Shown here: positions 1 to 7,000 of the stretch, one piece after another
Layout of the letters: every line of letters starts with the position of its first letter
How positions within the stretch are numbered: position 1 is the first letter of the stretch
Source of the DNA: Pontibacter beigongshangensis
GTDB taxonomy: Bacteria; Bacteroidota; Bacteroidia; Cytophagales; Hymenobacteraceae
DNA: 64,000 bases
Assembly (NCBI RefSeq): GCF_014332515.1
Contig: NZ_VFSD01000002.1
Coordinates: 124,001-188,000 of the forward strand
Direction: 5' to 3'
Made by a program: the position numbers and the translations under genes
The notes under the pieces: model-generated
Seen by the model: the letters and a program-made list of their open reading frames with translations, nothing else
Told to the model about the DNA's origin: nothing
Database searches by the model: none

Positions 1-94
1 CTTTCTGGGCCTCAGCCGGGTTTTGAATCCATTGCTGATGCTTTTTGTGTATGTACGCTGCGAAAGCCTTACTTAACCATGCTTTTACACCCAT
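1..94 (-). CDS. GH3 auxin-responsive-promoter family protein, N-terminal fragment cut by window edge
   Basis: Reading leftward from an ATG at 94 gives 31 codons that run off the window, beginning MGVKAWLSKAFAAYIHKK and continuing through a Trp-Ile-Gln-Asn-Pro segment. This opening resembles the N-terminus of Bacteroidota proteins of the GH3 auxin-responsive promoter family (acyl-adenylating-fold enzymes of unknown bacterial role). Only the N-terminus is visible, so the call rests on recollection of that start and not on any catalytic motif. The segment upstream holds a TATCTTTA that resembles a -7 box. Confidence 0.5.
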   Translation of the reverse strand, partial: MGVKAWLSKAFAAYIHKKHQQWIQNPAEAQK

Positions 95-260
95 ATAGAT
101 TATGTTAGTCCTGATGTAAAGATAGGTAGTTAAAGCCTAATGGCATAAAAGGCCGGAAAGAAATTCGGGAAAGTACACCTTTTCTTTCTATTCCGGATTA
201 AATTTCATAACCTTTACTTTTAAACAAAGTTATACAGTTTATAAAAACCAATCTAAAATT

Positions 261-695
261 ATGAAAGCACACAAAGCATCGGCCAAATGGAACAAAGGCC
301 TGAAAGATGGCAATGGCCAGGTAAAAACAGGCAACGGCACCGTAGAGGCTAACTATTCGTTTAACACCCGCTTCGGCGACAGCACCGATGGCACCACTCC
401 CGAGGAGCTTATCGGGGCGGCCCATGCCGGCTGCTTCTCCATGTTCCTGAGCGCGCTGGCAGGTAACAAAGGCCTGAGCCCGGAGTATGTCAGCACCGAC
501 GCCAAGGTTTTTCTGGGCGAGAAAGACGGCGGCCCGCACATCATGAAGATTGAGCTGACCACGGAGGCGAGCATTCCGGGCATTTCAGAAGAAGATTTTC
601 AGCAGCTTGCTGAGGAGGCCAAACAGAACTGCCCTATTTCTAAAGTGCTGGCTTCTGTGCCCGAGATGACGCTGCAGGCTACTTTAAAAGCGTAA
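261..695 (+). CDS. OsmC family peroxiredoxin
   Basis: 144-residue protein of the OsmC/Ohr family, thiol-dependent peroxidases that reduce organic hydroperoxides in the cytoplasm. The two family cysteines are visible: Cys58 in AHAGCFSM and Cys124 in QNCPISKVL, with the usual central helix between them. Length is typical of the OsmC branch. The ATG follows an A-rich leader without a clear Shine-Dalgarno site, as is common in this phylum. It stands alone: the gene to its left runs the other way and the next gene is 60 bases downstream on the same strand. Confidence 0.9.
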   Translation: MKAHKASAKWNKGLKDGNGQVKTGNGTVEANYSFNTRFGDSTDGTTPEELIGAAHAGCFSMFLSALAGNKGLSPEYVSTDAKVFLGEKDGGPHIMKIELTTEASIPGISEEDFQQLAEEAKQNCPISKVLASVPEMTLQATLKA

Positions 696-755
696 AATTG
701 CTATATTGCGTCGAAAACAGCGACCTTCGCTGATGTTCCACCTTATCGCTCTTAT

Positions 756-1262
756 ATGTCGCCAACCAGCAGTAATGCCAGATCATCCTTAATCGTGCAG
801 CTAAGCCCAACCCGGAATGCCTTGCTTTCCTTTATGGTTCAGTTTACACTCGCACTTTCCTGGTTGGGTTGGGCTGTATACATACTGGCTCAGAAAGATC
901 CTTTTAGTGAGCAAACGCTGCTGTATTACATCTTTTTATTTGCGGCACTTTCGTTTCTGGTGTATGTCGTGCTTCAGAACACATCGGTGTTCGGTGTGCA
1001 GTCTTATATCGAGGTTACGCCCGAGTACATCGTGCACAAAGAGGGGGTTTTCCGTAAAAAAGAGATGGCGATCATTCCGGAAATCAAGGCGGTACAGATT
1101 GCCCGCCGCTCTATGCTGATACAGGAACGCAACGGCTCCGAACTGCTCCTGAACCTGCGGCAGGTCCGTAAAAAGCGGGATGTTATCCGTTTAAAAGACA
1201 AAATACAGGAGTTGGCCGCGCAACACAATTTTGAGATGAGCACCCTGGATACCACGAAGTAG
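756..1262 (+). CDS. Small membrane protein with PH-like tail, unknown function
   Basis: 168 residues. Two hydrophobic segments, about residues 22-45 and 55-75, are followed by a soluble C-terminal part (about 80-160) with the alternating strands and basic residues expected of a bacterial pleckstrin-like (DUF304-type) domain. No catalytic motif is seen. It lies 60 bases behind the OsmC gene and ends in front of a strong terminator, so the two may be co-transcribed. The PH-like assignment is inference from pattern only. Confidence 0.6.
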   Translation: MSPTSSNARSSLIVQLSPTRNALLSFMVQFTLALSWLGWAVYILAQKDPFSEQTLLYYIFLFAALSFLVYVVLQNTSVFGVQSYIEVTPEYIVHKEGVFRKKEMAIIPEIKAVQIARRSMLIQERNGSELLLNLRQVRKKRDVIRLKDKIQELAAQHNFEMSTLDTTK

Positions 1263-1294
1263 GCGCGAGTGCTTTGTCAAATTAGAAATTATTG

Positions 1295-1335
1295 CAGCCT
1301 CTGACTCTCCCAGGAATCAGAGGCTGTTTTTTTTT
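1295..1335 (+). terminator. Intrinsic terminator
   Basis: A perfect 10-bp stem, CAGCCTCTGA (1295-1304) with TCAGAGGCTG (1317-1326), is followed by nine T. It ends the transcript of the membrane protein gene to its left. Confidence 0.92.
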
Positions 1336-1366
1336 GCCTGAATCAGGATTTGCAGGATGTTCCGGA

Positions 1367-1400
1367 AATTATTCTAATGAAAATAACCTTTCAGAGGTAT
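1367..1400 (+). repeat. PLR repeat copy 1 (degenerate)
   Basis: AATTATTCTAATG followed by a diverged core (AACCTTTCAGAGG). Terminator sense points left, away from dnaA, with copy 2 between them. It sits inside another repeat carrying TCTGAATCAG. Confidence 0.7.
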
Positions 1401-1410
1401 TTGCTGGATG

Positions 1411-1535
1411 TTTTGTCTGAATCAGAATTTACAGCATGTAAGAATGTAAAGCATAATTCTTCTTGCATAAAGTAAGTTAAGCACAAAATTAAGTTCTGGC
1501 ATTCTGAACATTCTCTGATTCTGATTCAGACAAAA
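1411..1535. repeat. Inverted-repeat element with TTTTGTCTGAATCAG ends
   Basis: TTTTGTCTGAATCAGAAT at 1411-1428 is matched exactly in reverse complement at 1518-1535, about 90 bases apart. Related half-copies lie at 1335-1355, 42747-42786 and 61543-61559, always between genes. From memory, a TCTGAATCAGGATT-type repeat is widespread in cytophagal genomes; no protein is encoded. Confidence 0.8.
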
Positions 1536-1607
1536 AGCTGGAACCTTGAAGAAGTGCTTTTTTACTTCTCCGAAGCAAGGATAGTCAGAGACCACCTGAA
1601 ATAAAAA

Positions 1608-1630
1608 GTGCGTAGTCAGAAACTACGCAC
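1608..1630. repeat. Short hairpin between genes
   Basis: Perfect 9-bp stem GTGCGTAGT / ACTACGCAC around a 5-base loop, without a T-tract. Possibly half of a REP-type element; a loosely related GGATAGTCAGAG lies 30 bases to its left. Confidence 0.5.
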
Positions 1631-1677
1631 AGCGGCTTTTAAATCAAATGTTCCACAAACAGCAACTAACAATCAAC

Positions 1678-1724
1678 AATTATTCTAATGGAAATGGACC
1701 TCCGAAAGGTTCTGCTGCTGCTGC
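1678..1724 (+). repeat. PLR repeat copy 2
   Basis: AATTATTCTAATG, core GACCTCCGAAAGG, then four CTG triplets. An AAC-rich tract (1655-1680) precedes it. In terminator sense it lies 43 bases beyond the dnaA stop codon and is correctly oriented to end dnaA transcription. Confidence 0.85.
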
Positions 1725-1766
1725 CCCTCATCCATTTCTAATTTTGAATTTGGCGCAGCGCGCCTT

Positions 1767-3191
1767 CTACCCCGCTTTCGATTTGAACTTCTTCTGAAGT
1801 TCCTGTATACTGGCTTTGAATTTTTTATCGGTGTCGATCATATCCGACACTGTTTGCACGGAGTGGATAACGGTGCTGTGATCGCGGCCGCCGAAGTGGT
1901 AACCGATGGATTTGAGCGAATGGCTGGTGAACTCTTTGGCAAAGTACATGGCTACCTGCCGCGCCGTCACGATTTCCTTTTTACGGGTTTTGGCCTTCAG
2001 CGAGTCAAGACTTACCTGGAAGTACTCGGCCACGGTTTTCTGGATAAAGTCGAGGTTTACTTCTGTCTCAACGTCTTCAATAATATGCTTCAGGGCCTGC
2101 TTGGCAAGCTCCAGGTCTATTTCCTTGCGGTTCAGCGAAGATTGGGCGATCAGGGAGATCAGCACGCCTTCCAGTTCCCGCACGTTGGTGTCTACGCTGT
2201 AGGCCAGGTATTCCACCACATTGTCCGGAATGTCGATGCCGTCGCTCTGCATCTTTTTCTGGATAATAGCCATGCGCGTCTCAAAGTCAGGGCTTTGCAG
2301 GTCGGCGGTGAGGCCCCACTTAAAGCGCGACAGCAGGCGCTCCTCCAGCCCCTTCAGGTCGCGTGGCGGACAGTCAGAAGTCATCACGATTTGCTTGCCG
2401 GACTGGTGCAGGTGGTTAAAGATGTGGAAAAACATTTCCTGCGTCTTCTCCTTGCCGCTCAGGAACTGCACATCGTCTATAATCAGGATGTCTACGAGCA
2501 GGTAAAAGTTGGCGAAGTCCTGCACGTTGTTTGTCTTCAGAGACTCGATGAACTGGTTCACGAACTTCTCCGACGACACATAGAGCACAAACTTATCGGG
2601 GTTGCTGTTCTTGATCTGGTTGCCGATGGCCTGCACCAGGTGCGTTTTGCCGAGCCCCACGCCGCCGTACACCATCAGCGGGTTAAAGGAGGTGGTGCCG
2701 GGTTTGTTGGCTACGGCATAACCGGCCGAGCGGGCCAGTCGGTTACAGTCTCCCTCAATATAATTCTCGAAGGTATACGATCCGTTGAGTTGCGAATTCA
2801 GGAAGTTCCTGTCGATGGTTTTCGACTCGAACGGGCTTTTGATGAAGTTCTGCTCCGGCCGGTAGGAGTTCACCACCGCCTGTGGAATTTTCTTAGTCGG
2901 GATGTTGACCGTTTGCGGCTTGTTGGAGTCGTTGCCTCGATCCACGATAATAGAATATTCCAATCTGCCTTCGCTGCCGAGTTCATGGTAGATGACTTTC
3001 TTCAACAGACTGACATAGTGCTCCTCCAGCCATTCATAAAAGAACTGGCTGGGCACTTGTATAGTAAGCACACTGTCGCGCAGCGATATGGGCTTTATTG
3101 GCTCAAACCAGGTTTTAAAGCTCTGGTCGCCAATATTTTCCTTAATCACCTGCAGGCAGTTACTCCACACAGTTGTACAGTCTTTAATCAT
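1767..3191 (-). CDS. dnaA: Chromosomal replication initiator protein DnaA
   Basis: ATP-dependent initiator that binds DnaA boxes at the origin and opens it. All four domains are visible: an N-terminal DnaB/partner-interaction domain (residues 1-75), a short linker, the AAA+ core with Walker A GGVGLGKTH near 176-184 and Walker B LIIDDVQF near 236-243, and the C-terminal DNA-binding domain with the signature GGRDHSTVIHS. 474 residues, normal for the phylum. The start is the ATG at 3191 (MIKDCTTVW), the conserved opening of Bacteroidota DnaA; an in-frame TTG four codons upstream is less likely. A perfect DnaA box (3318-3326) lies about 130 bases upstream and could serve autoregulation. Confidence 0.98.
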   Translation of the reverse strand: MIKDCTTVWSNCLQVIKENIGDQSFKTWFEPIKPISLRDSVLTIQVPSQFFYEWLEEHYVSLLKKVIYHELGSEGRLEYSIIVDRGNDSNKPQTVNIPTKKIPQAVVNSYRPEQNFIKSPFESKTIDRNFLNSQLNGSYTFENYIEGDCNRLARSAGYAVANKPGTTSFNPLMVYGGVGLGKTHLVQAIGNQIKNSNPDKFVLYVSSEKFVNQFIESLKTNNVQDFANFYLLVDILIIDDVQFLSGKEKTQEMFFHIFNHLHQSGKQIVMTSDCPPRDLKGLEERLLSRFKWGLTADLQSPDFETRMAIIQKKMQSDGIDIPDNVVEYLAYSVDTNVRELEGVLISLIAQSSLNRKEIDLELAKQALKHIIEDVETEVNLDFIQKTVAEYFQVSLDSLKAKTRKKEIVTARQVAMYFAKEFTSHSLKSIGYHFGGRDHSTVIHSVQTVSDMIDTDKKFKASIQELQKKFKSKAG

Positions 3192-3298
3192 CCAATTTTC
3201 CAAAACTCACAAGATTCGTTTGGTGAAACAAACCTCTCCTATACCGGCAAGGGGGGTTACAAATTTGCTCAATTATTTCTAAACAAAAAATTATTTGT

Positions 3299-4234
3299 TT
3301 ACGAAGTTAATACAGGGTTATCCACAGCCAGAACGGCAGTGTGTACGCCCACTTTTCGTTTTGATTTTTTCTGGAAGGCAAAGTCGATCCGGCCTAAAAA
3401 AAGCCCTGACCAGCCCACTTGGTTTATCATAGTCTCGTGCCCGCTGTCGTGTCGGATAACTTCGGGCACTTCCATAAACGTGTGGGTATGCCCGCCCAGC
3501 AGGAGGTCTATCCCGCTTACGCGCTGCGCCAGTTTCCGGTCGTCTATTTTTTCGCCCACATAGCTGTAGCCCAGGTGCGAGAGGCAGATCACAAAGTGGC
3601 ATTTCTCCTGCTGGCGCAGCACCTGCACCATTTCCTGCGCTTTTTGCACCGGGTCTAGGTACACGGTCTGGCCGTAATGCATTTTGCCCACCAGCCCCTT
3701 CAGCTGAATGCCCAGGCCGAACACCCCGACGCGCAGCCCCTGTTTTTCAAATACCTTGTAAGGCTTGAACGCATCTTTGAGAATGGTTTCGGAAAAATCG
3801 TAGTTGGCGCTCAGGAAGGGGAAACCGGCATGGGGCAGTTGCCGCTGCAGCCCCTCCAGGCCGTTGTCGAAGTCGTGGTTGCCCAGTGTGGCGGCATCGT
3901 ACTGCATCTGGGTCATGAGTTTGAATTCGAGCTCTCCCTCAAAAAAATTAAAGTAAGGTGTCCCCTGCCAGATGTCGCCGGAGTCGAAGAGCAGCACGTT
4001 GGCTTCCTGCTTCCGTATTTCGGAGATAAGCGAGGCGCGCCGGGCCATGCCGCCCATGCCACCGTAGGCACGACCATCGTCCGGAAACGGATCGATGCGG
4101 GAGTGCTGGTCGTTGGTATGCAGTATGGTCAGCTTGATGGTTTTATCAGCCGCCTCCGTGGCAAACGGTATGCCCAGCAAGCTGATGCCTGCCGCCCCCG
4201 CCGCCGTTGTTCTCAAAAAATCTCTTCTTTTCAT
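3299..4234 (-). CDS. 5'-nucleotidase catalytic half (metallophosphoesterase), Tat-exported
   Basis: 311 residues matching only the N-terminal catalytic half of UshA-type 5'-nucleotidases, which dephosphorylate extracytoplasmic nucleotides. The N-terminus MKRRDFLRTTAAGAAG is a twin-arginine signal. The metallophosphoesterase motifs occur in order: D42 and H44 in HTNDQH, D84 in DSGDIWQG, GNHD at 118-121, SH at 219-220 and GGHTH at 247-251. The substrate-specificity C-domain is missing here and is encoded by the adjacent upstream gene, whose stop is three bases from this start; the two surely form one operon. Split nucleotidases of this kind are known in Bacteroidota. Confidence 0.9.
   Translation of the reverse strand: MKRRDFLRTTAAGAAGISLLGIPFATEAADKTIKLTILHTNDQHSRIDPFPDDGRAYGGMGGMARRASLISEIRKQEANVLLFDSGDIWQGTPYFNFFEGELEFKLMTQMQYDAATLGNHDFDNGLEGLQRQLPHAGFPFLSANYDFSETILKDAFKPYKVFEKQGLRVGVFGLGIQLKGLVGKMHYGQTVYLDPVQKAQEMVQVLRQQEKCHFVICLSHLGYSYVGEKIDDRKLAQRVSGIDLLLGGHTHTFMEVPEVIRHDSGHETMINQVGWSGLFLGRIDFAFQKKSKRKVGVHTAVLAVDNPVLTS
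3318..3326 (+). promoter_or_regulatory. Perfect DnaA box upstream of dnaA
   Basis: TTATCCACA, an exact consensus DnaA box, lies within the last codons of the neighbouring phosphoesterase gene and next to an A/T-rich stretch (3270-3300) in the dnaA leader. Only one perfect box was noticed here, so this supports autoregulation of dnaA better than an origin. Confidence 0.5.
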
Positions 4235-4237
4235 GTG

Positions 4238-5002
4238 TTAGGGTTGGGGATGAAAGGTAACGCGGGGTGCCGTATCGGGCTTAATAGGTTTCCCGCTGGC
4301 GGTGAGCTCCCTGATGTGCCGGACAATGGCATCGCGCATCAGCATACCCACTTTCTCTGTCTTAAGCGCTTTGCTGAACATGGTCATGTGGTCGCCGCCG
4401 TTTGCCAGGTAATCGGAAGTGAGCACGGTGTAGTGCCTTGCCGGGTCGAAGGCTTTGCCATTTATCGTGATGTTGCTTGCTTTTCCATCCAGGGCAGTGT
4501 AGGTGGCATTGGCCATGGGCGCGATCCTGGTGCTGGCCGCAAAATCAAAAAGCTCCTGCACGGTTGGTCCATCCAGGGTGAGCACCACCAGCTCATTCTC
4601 GAACGGCATGAGTTCAAAGGCGTTACCCATAGTTACCTTCCCTTCCGGTATCGGGGAGCGGAAACCGCCGTTGGTCGCCACTGCCATATCGATGGGTTGC
4701 CCGTACAGCTCCCGCGACTCTTCCAGCAGCAGGTCTACTACAAAATTGCCCAGCGGCGACTGGTATTCGCCCTTGGTCAGCTCTGCTTCGGAGTAGCCAA
4801 TTACTTCCGACATCTGAGCAGTTACCCGTTCCCGGTAGGGTGCAATCGTAGTCTCGACCTGCGGGTGGTCTTTCAGGGCATGATCTACGGGCACATCTGT
4901 TGCTGCAGCAGCTGTTGTAGCCTGCCACACACGCGGCTGACAGCCAACCAGCGGCAGCAGGAGCAGCAAGAGATTTAAACTGGTCCGGAGGGGCTTTTTC
5001 AT
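4238..5002 (-). CDS. 5'-nucleotidase C-terminal domain lipoprotein
   Basis: 254 residues with a lipoprotein signal MKKPLRTSLNLLLLLLPLVG and lipobox Cys21. The rest is the 5'-nucleotidase C-terminal (substrate-binding) domain, with TNGGFRSPIPEG, the FELMPFENELV stretch and SDYLANGGDH. It lies three bases upstream of the gene for the catalytic half, so the two products presumably work as a two-subunit periplasmic nucleotidase, one lipid-anchored and one Tat-exported (inference). The start codon and first seven codons coincide with a PLR repeat copy (4984-5012), so the signal peptide start is made of repeat DNA. Confidence 0.9.
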   Translation of the reverse strand: MKKPLRTSLNLLLLLLPLVGCQPRVWQATTAAAATDVPVDHALKDHPQVETTIAPYRERVTAQMSEVIGYSEAELTKGEYQSPLGNFVVDLLLEESRELYGQPIDMAVATNGGFRSPIPEGKVTMGNAFELMPFENELVVLTLDGPTVQELFDFAASTRIAPMANATYTALDGKASNITINGKAFDPARHYTVLTSDYLANGGDHMTMFSKALKTEKVGMLMRDAIVRHIRELTASGKPIKPDTAPRVTFHPQP

Positions 5003-5012
5003 TAGAATAATT
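4984..5012 (-). repeat. PLR repeat copy 3, forming a gene start
   Basis: The copy reads AATTATTCTAATG then AAAAAGCCCCTCCGGA on the minus strand. Its ATG (5002-5000) is the start codon of the nucleotidase C-domain lipoprotein and encodes M-K-K-P-L-R. The terminator sense points into the intergenic space and fits no neighbouring gene. Confidence 0.9.
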
Positions 5013-5157
5013 TAGGAGTCGAACGCAAAGTGCAAAAATACACAGATAGTTCCAGCAGAACAACCAGCATGGCAGAAGAGTATTTTTCGCGTGCGAGCCT
5101 TGGTTTCTATGCTTATATTTCTAATTTTATAACAATAAATCCAAAGCCGTCCTTCCT

Positions 5158-6561
5158 ATGAAAATAAGCCATACCCTACGCCTGCTGCTAACGATCTGTT
5201 TTAGCTGCTTCTTTCTTTTACCGACGGAGGCTACGCACCTCCGGGGTGGCTACATCACCTACACCATGAGCGACCAGAACCCGCGTAGCTTCCATTTTGA
5301 AATGGTGATTTTCAGGGATGTGCACGGTGTTGGCACCGAAAGCGAGCCTACCGTTAATACAGGATTAGGCTCAGAAACAGTACTGGCTGCACCTGTTTCC
5401 CGGACGCTTATAGGCGACCAAACCGAAAAGATCATTTACAGCTGGACGTATACCTACCCGGCTGATGGCACCTACACCGTGTCGTGGTCGGGCATTAACC
5501 GCAACAATAACATTATAAATGTGGCACAGCCATCGGAACAGCACAGTATGGTGCTGCAGACTACGCTTACCGTTAGCTCCTTAAACCCAGACAGAAATGG
5601 TATAAAGTACCTGACCCCTTCTTCGACCGACGCCTATGTGGGCGTGCCTTTTAAATACAACCTGCAGGCTTTCGATGCGGACGGCGATAGCCTCACCTAC
5701 ACCCTTGTCAGCCCCTACAGACTCAGTTCAACCGGTAGCATCATACCACTGCCAGGCTATTCCATTCCGCAGGGCCTGGCTATTAACCCGTTTGGGGAAA
5801 TTAGCTGGCCGGAACCTACCCAAAAGGGAGAATACACTTTAGCGGTTCAGGTGAAGGCCTACCGCAACGAGCGGCTTGTTAGCTCCAGCATAAACGATTT
5901 GCAGATTCTGGTGCGGGAGGTACCGGAGTCGCCGGAGATCACGCTTACGAACAGCAACGGCCTTATTGTATCCAGTGCAGGCTATATTCTGGCCCGGCCA
6001 GGCCTGCCGCTTAAGCTGAGCTTGTTTGTCAGGAATCCTTCCGAGAAAGTACTGCAGGTGTTAGCCTCTGTAACCGAACTGCAGGAGCCGCATCTGGCCG
6101 ACCAAAGTTCCCTGCAGGTAACCGAACGCGATTCAGCGGGCGGCATTGTGAAAGAAATTATTTTTACGCCAGACAATTCGCTCCGGAGGGGCTGGCCCTA
6201 CGCCCTGAGCCTCAGGGGTGAACTACAGACGCTAGAGAATGGCGTAACGGCCTACAAACGGGAATTTGTATACCTGCTCGTGGCCGATCAACTCTCGAAC
6301 TCGCTGCCCGACCTGCTGCCCGAACTGGCGCACCTGCTCTACCCGAACCCCGCCGGAAGCCATTTCATGCTGGAGGCTCCGGCTGCCTCCGGTGCTGTTT
6401 TCAGGTTGTATGCGCTCGATGGCCGGCTGGTGCAGGAGCTGGCGCTGCAGCCCGGCAGGAACCGTGTGGCAAGGCCTTCTGGTCTCAGCACCGGCCTTTA
6501 CATCTATAGCATCAGCAGCGAGGGTTACCGAAGCAGAACGGGTAAGCTGTTGCTGGAGTAG
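5158..6561 (+). CDS. Secreted T9SS cargo protein with THLRGGYI domain
   Basis: 467 residues. An N-terminal signal peptide (about 1-25) ends at EAT, followed by HLRGGYITYTM, an opening seen in many secreted gliding-bacterium proteins of unknown function. The middle holds two or three Ig/cadherin-like beta domains, including FDADGDSLTYTL (residues about 170-182). The last 80 residues are a type IX secretion sorting domain: LLYPNPAG, then a GLYIYSISSEG strand and a short terminal GKLLLE. The product should be exported across the outer membrane and anchored on the surface. It is transcribed alone and followed by PLR copy 4. Confidence 0.85.
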   Translation: MKISHTLRLLLTICFSCFFLLPTEATHLRGGYITYTMSDQNPRSFHFEMVIFRDVHGVGTESEPTVNTGLGSETVLAAPVSRTLIGDQTEKIIYSWTYTYPADGTYTVSWSGINRNNNIINVAQPSEQHSMVLQTTLTVSSLNPDRNGIKYLTPSSTDAYVGVPFKYNLQAFDADGDSLTYTLVSPYRLSSTGSIIPLPGYSIPQGLAINPFGEISWPEPTQKGEYTLAVQVKAYRNERLVSSSINDLQILVREVPESPEITLTNSNGLIVSSAGYILARPGLPLKLSLFVRNPSEKVLQVLASVTELQEPHLADQSSLQVTERDSAGGIVKEIIFTPDNSLRRGWPYALSLRGELQTLENGVTAYKREFVYLLVADQLSNSLPDLLPELAHLLYPNPAGSHFMLEAPAASGAVFRLYALDGRLVQELALQPGRNRVARPSGLSTGLYIYSISSEGYRSRTGKLLLE

Positions 6562-6596
6562 CATTTAACACCTAATGTGAAGGAGCCCACAGCATC

Positions 6597-6641
6597 AGGA
6601 GCAGCAAAATGCTCTGGAAGGGAGTTTTCATTAGAATAATT
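6597..6641 (-). repeat. PLR repeat copy 4
   Basis: Minus-strand ATG reading from 6631 gives a closed 19-codon frame, MKTPFQSILLLLMLWAPSH, ending at TAG (6574-6572). In the plus, terminator sense it lies about 50 bases after the T9SS gene and could end its transcript. Confidence 0.85.
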
Positions 6642-6734
6642 CGGCCACAGCGTTTGGTATCAGGCACAGAAACGGACCTGCCCTGCACGTATTTCAGCTA
6701 AGTTCCGATAGTAGTCCTCACAGTACAGCACGCA

Positions 6735-6770
6735 AATTATTCTAATGAAAATGCCCTTCCGGAAGCCTCC
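6735..6770 (+). repeat. PLR repeat copy 5
   Basis: AATTATTCTAATG then AAAATGCCCTTCCGGAAGCC. Neither neighbour is transcribed into its terminator sense; it faces copy 4 as an inverted partner. Confidence 0.85.
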
Positions 6771-7000
6771 AGGCCTTGTTGCAGCTATTGCAGCTTTGAT
6801 AGAAGTTTGAAAACAAACATCTGCCCGAAACAAAACGAGTGATATTGTTTCCTCTTCACCTTATTTTTCCATCCCCAAATTTACAAATCTCCCAATCCTC
6901 AAAGCCTGTTAAAGCGATTAATTCAAGGTTTCTGCTGACGGCTGCGTTTTTCTATCGTAAAGGATAAAACTTATCTTTACATGAAATTAGACCGAACCAG

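Larger units (their letters stand above)
6562..7000. other. 439-base intergenic region with an inverted pair of PLR repeats
   Basis: Holds PLR copies 4 and 5 in opposite orientation with their AATTATTC ends facing each other, about 94 bases apart. The rest is A/T-rich with no other recognisable gene; TATCTTTA at 6971-6978 could be a weak -7 box for mutA. Confidence 0.6.

Noticed and set aside
3270..3330. Replication origin upstream of dnaA
   Set aside because: Only one perfect DnaA box; no cluster of boxes, so only a regulatory box is reported.
1854..3563. Long open frame antisense to dnaA and the phosphoesterase gene
   Set aside because: It mirrors the codon structure of two well-identified genes on the opposite strand and has no recognisable domain or signal.
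3677..4978. Long open frame antisense to the nucleotidase operon
   Set aside because: Shadow of the real genes; His/Arg-rich translation without a domain.
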